Assembly: GCA_001650955.1 (NCBI GenBank)
Contig: LXYP01000020.1
Location: forward strand, 160,724 to 224,723
Reading direction: 5' to 3'
Origin: Sphingomonadales bacterium EhC05
GTDB taxonomy: Bacteria > Pseudomonadota > Alphaproteobacteria > Sphingomonadales > Sphingomonadaceae
DNA: 64,000 nt
Numbering within the stretch: position 1 is the first letter of the stretch; each line of letters starts with the position of its first letter. The notes under the pieces were generated by a model. That model had not been told where the DNA came from. It was given only the letters and a program-made list of their open reading frames with translations, and did no database searches. Both the position numbers and the translations under genes were made by a program. Shown here piece by piece: positions 61,682-64,000 of this stretch.

Positions 61682-63822
61682 TGCTTATTCTCTTCGCCCG
61701 GTTCTGCGCGATCCTCGCTCTTTGTACCGGTCTATTGGCGACCCCGCTGTCTGCCCAGCATACGCTAAACGTTCGCGATGCCGATATTCGGGCCTTTGTT
61801 CAGGACGCGGCAAAGGTGACCGGCCGAACCTTCATTATCGACAGTCGGGTGCAGGGCAAGGTGTCCGTGGTAACCGACCGCCCACTCAGTCGCTCTGAAT
61901 ATTTCGAGATATTCCTCTCGACCCTGCGTGCGAATAATCTGGTCGCGATTCCTTCGGCACGCGGCGCCTATCGTATCCAGCCGGCCGATGGCGCGGCTTC
62001 GCAGCCCAGCCGGATTGGTTCGCGCGGGGCCGAGGCCAATCAGCTGGTGACCGAAGTGGTGCGGCTGAAATCGATTGTCGCGGCCGAAGCACTGGAAACT
62101 CTGCGACCTCTGGTCAGCAAACAGGGCTCCATCACCGCCAACCGCAACGCCAATAGTCTGGTGATCGTCGACTATGCTGACAATATCCGCCGGGTTCGCA
62201 GACTCGTCGGCGAAATAGATCGCGACAGCGCGGCCAGCACGATCATCAATCTGAAAAATGCCGGTGCCCGGGAAATCGCAACGTCGCTTCAGGCGCTCGC
62301 CGCCCAGGGTGGCGAGGGGGTGCGCGCACCGGTGACCGTGGTTCCGATAGACAGCAGCAACAGCATCGCCCTGCGCGGTGATCCGGGCGCAGTGTCGCGC
62401 TTCGCACAAATGGCGCGGGAACTCGACCAGCGCGCGGAGTCGGGAACAGAGATAAGGGTGCACCGGCTCGACTATGCCAATGCCGAACAGCTCTTGCCGG
62501 TGATCGAAAATCTACTCGGAAGTCGAGGCACCAGCGGCGGCGCTGCGACGGTTATACCCACGGGCAATAGCGAAGGCGCAGCGGCGCCAGCGGGCAGCGG
62601 CAATGGCATTGCCAGCCGCGGCCCGGCGATCGTGACTCGTCTGGAAGGAACCAATGCGATCATTGTTGCCGCCAATCCCGATGTCCAGCGGATGATTGGC
62701 GAATTGATCCGCCAGCTCGATACACGCCAGGAACAGGTGGTTGTCGAAGCGATCATCGTTGAAATTTCCGAATCCCTGGCCCGTGAACTGGGTGTGCAAT
62801 GGCTGGTGGGCGGCGAAGACGTGCCCTTTGCGGTGACCAATTTTTCCAATGCGTCTCCCAATATTGTCGATGTCGCGGGTGGTTTGCTGGCCGACCAGTT
62901 TGATACGACGACGACCACCACCACCGACACGGCGACTACTGTTACAACCAACAGTTCGGTTGGGGACTCGCTGCGTCAGAATGCCGCCGATGCCGTGCTC
63001 GGCGCGCGTGGCGGCTTTCTCGGTTTCGCAACCAGTCTCGGCAGCAGCACGGTCCTCGGCGCGATCATCAATGCGATCCAGTCGGACACCGACAGCAACG
63101 TCCTTTCGACGCCGTCGCTGACCGTGAACAATAATCTCAAGGGCAGTATATTATTCGGGCAGGAAATTCCGGTCTCGACCGGGGAAGCCCTGTCGAACAA
63201 TTTTGACAATGCGTTCCGGACGATCCAGCGGCAGAATGTCGGGATCGAGCTGGAGGTGACGCCGCAGATCAATGCCGGTGACGAAGTGCGGATGGAGTTG
63301 CGCCAGCAGGTCAGTTCAATCGCCGGCCCGGTTTCCGATGATTTCAATGAGCTGATCATCAACAAGCGCGAAATCAACACCACCGTGACCGTCGGTGATG
63401 GCGAGATTATCGCCCTCGGTGGTCTGCTCGATGACAATGAACGCCGCACCATTCAGAAAATCCCGTTTCTCGGCGATATCCCGATCATCGGAGAATTGTT
63501 CAAGTCGCGCGGACGTTCACGCGTCAAAACCAATTTGATGGTTTTCATTCGCCCGACAATCCTCAAAGATCCCAATGATGCCCGCCGTTTCTCGGCGTCG
63601 CGCTATGGCTATATTCGCGAACGTCAGCTCGCCCGGGATCCGGATCTCGAGCCATCGCTTGATGCCTTGGTGCGCGACTATCTCGGAACGGTTCCGCCGG
63701 CTGTGCCGTCGCGGCCAGATGACCAGATCATCTCCGCTTCGGGCGCGACGCCGGTGATCCAGGACAGCGAGACAATCGAGCAAATACCGCTGCCGGCGAG
63801 CGAGACCAGCGGGAATCCATGA
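61678..63822 (+). CDS. gspD: type II secretion secretin (GspD)
   Basis: A 714-residue outer-membrane secretin, forming the exit channel of the type II secretion system. A signal peptide (cleaved near LSAQH, residue about 26) is followed by N0 (about 28-98) and N1-N3 repeats (about 118-360), and the secretin core (about 375-640) with NVLSTPSLTVNNN, IQRQNVGIELEVTPQI and GGLLDDNERRTIQKIPFLGDIPIIGELF (by position). The core contains a Thr-rich insert (TTTTTTDTATT). It is coupled to gspC and gspE by ATGA overlaps. Confidence 0.95.
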   Translation: MMLILFARFCAILALCTGLLATPLSAQHTLNVRDADIRAFVQDAAKVTGRTFIIDSRVQGKVSVVTDRPLSRSEYFEIFLSTLRANNLVAIPSARGAYRIQPADGAASQPSRIGSRGAEANQLVTEVVRLKSIVAAEALETLRPLVSKQGSITANRNANSLVIVDYADNIRRVRRLVGEIDRDSAASTIINLKNAGAREIATSLQALAAQGGEGVRAPVTVVPIDSSNSIALRGDPGAVSRFAQMARELDQRAESGTEIRVHRLDYANAEQLLPVIENLLGSRGTSGGAATVIPTGNSEGAAAPAGSGNGIASRGPAIVTRLEGTNAIIVAANPDVQRMIGELIRQLDTRQEQVVVEAIIVEISESLARELGVQWLVGGEDVPFAVTNFSNASPNIVDVAGGLLADQFDTTTTTTTDTATTVTTNSSVGDSLRQNAADAVLGARGGFLGFATSLGSSTVLGAIINAIQSDTDSNVLSTPSLTVNNNLKGSILFGQEIPVSTGEALSNNFDNAFRTIQRQNVGIELEVTPQINAGDEVRMELRQQVSSIAGPVSDDFNELIINKREINTTVTVGDGEIIALGGLLDDNERRTIQKIPFLGDIPIIGELFKSRGRSRVKTNLMVFIRPTILKDPNDARRFSASRYGYIRERQLARDPDLEPSLDALVRDYLGTVPPAVPSRPDDQIISASGATPVIQDSETIEQIPLPASETSGNP

Positions 63823-64000
63823 TGGAGATCGCCCGGGGAACAGAAGCGGTTGTTTCCGAGGTCGAAGACGGCACCAATTTGCCATTGGCGAGCAAAGACC
63901 TGCCTTACAGTTACGCCCGCGATCATGGCGTGCTGTTGCTGTCGCGCGATGGCGATCGGTTGCAGGTGGCGCTGCGCGAAGGGTCTGATCCGCATGATCT
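63819..64000 (+). CDS. gspE: type II secretion ATPase (GspE), N-terminal fragment
   Basis: The first about 60 codons of the cytoplasmic ATPase that drives type II secretion; it continues beyond the window. The frame (ARGTEAVVSEVEDG ... LPYSYARDHGVLLL) reads like the N1 domain of GspE that docks with GspL. The nucleotide-binding domain is not included, so the assignment relies mainly on gene order after gspD. Two adjacent ATGs (63819 and 63822) are possible starts; the first overlaps the gspD TGA. Confidence 0.75.
   Translation, partial: MMEIARGTEAVVSEVEDGTNLPLASKDLPYSYARDHGVLLLSRDGDRLQVALREGSDPHD

Noticed and set aside
1..64000. tRNA, rRNA, tmRNA, transposase or phage genes
   Set aside because: I looked for T-loop GTTCRA patterns with flanking stems and for transposase or integrase motifs and found none that I could support.

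Overview
The window reads as ordinary chromosome of an alphaproteobacterium of the order Sphingomonadales, probably a Sphingorhabdus, Parasphingorhabdus or Sphingopyxis relative. This is inferred from gene content and style: a DksA with a single zinc-finger cysteine, the coxB-coxA-ctaB-coxF-ctaG-coxC-DUF983-SURF1-thrC run, a PEP-CTERM-like protein, Baeyer-Villiger-type monooxygenases, moderate GC, and many ATGA or GTGA gene overlaps. I found no rRNA, tRNA, CRISPR array, prophage or insertion sequence.

Layout. 1-1.46 kb: a Rieske oxygenase (cut by the left edge) and an alpha/beta hydrolase. 1.8-6.2 kb: a signalling operon of an OmpR-type regulator, a secreted LysM-FecR protein and a CHASE2 histidine kinase. 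6.2-11.6 kb: a lipoprotein, a class II DAHP synthase with a small membrane protein, a SleB-type cell-wall hydrolase and a MATE exporter. 11.7-14.8 kb: a DUF2891 lipoprotein overlapping a LytS-type kinase and a LytTR regulator. 14.8-18.8 kb: an acyl-CoA racemase, a PilZ protein, DksA and a Ser/Gly repeat protein with a PEP-CTERM-like tail. 19-22.8 kb: serS, then a TetR repressor facing a membrane protein and amidohydrolase pair with a long palindromic operator. 23-26.9 kb: surE, an NlpD-like degenerate LytM lipoprotein, a K+ channel and a hydrolase. 26.9-28.6 kb: a divergent HxlR / DUF1330-like pair and a DUF1761 protein. 28.7-36 kb: rimO, a frameshifted nucleotidyltransferase-like gene between 33-bp direct repeats, two paralogous monooxygenases flanking a PilZ gene, and an M17 aminopeptidase.

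36.2-41 kb: an NlpC/P60 peptidase, argC, and the leftward pyrE-pdxJ-acpS-lepB run. 41-50.9 kb: an almost gapless rightward series covering the aa3-type cytochrome c oxidase with its assembly factors (ctaB, coxF, ctaG, SURF1), thrC, an rRNA methyltransferase-like gene, folB and a FolM-like reductase. 51-53.8 kb: two fasciclin lipoproteins, each closed by a strong terminator, then an EVE protein overlapping a glutaminase. 53.9-55.4 kb: an AT-rich patch with a 49-residue protein, a winged-helix protein and a TetR regulator. 55.5-60.8 kb: a leftward aldehyde dehydrogenase - ThDP enzyme - VOC operon facing an SMP-30 lactonase - HAD operon. 60.9-64 kb: the start of a type II secretion operon (gspC, gspD, gspE cut by the right edge).

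Most genes belong to known families. The less ordinary parts are the LysM-FecR/CHASE2 signalling operon, the DUF2891-LytS-LytTR unit, the TetR and HxlR operators that can be read directly, a terminator-like hairpin inside the first codons of the DUF983 gene, and the repeat-flanked broken nucleotidyltransferase gene.
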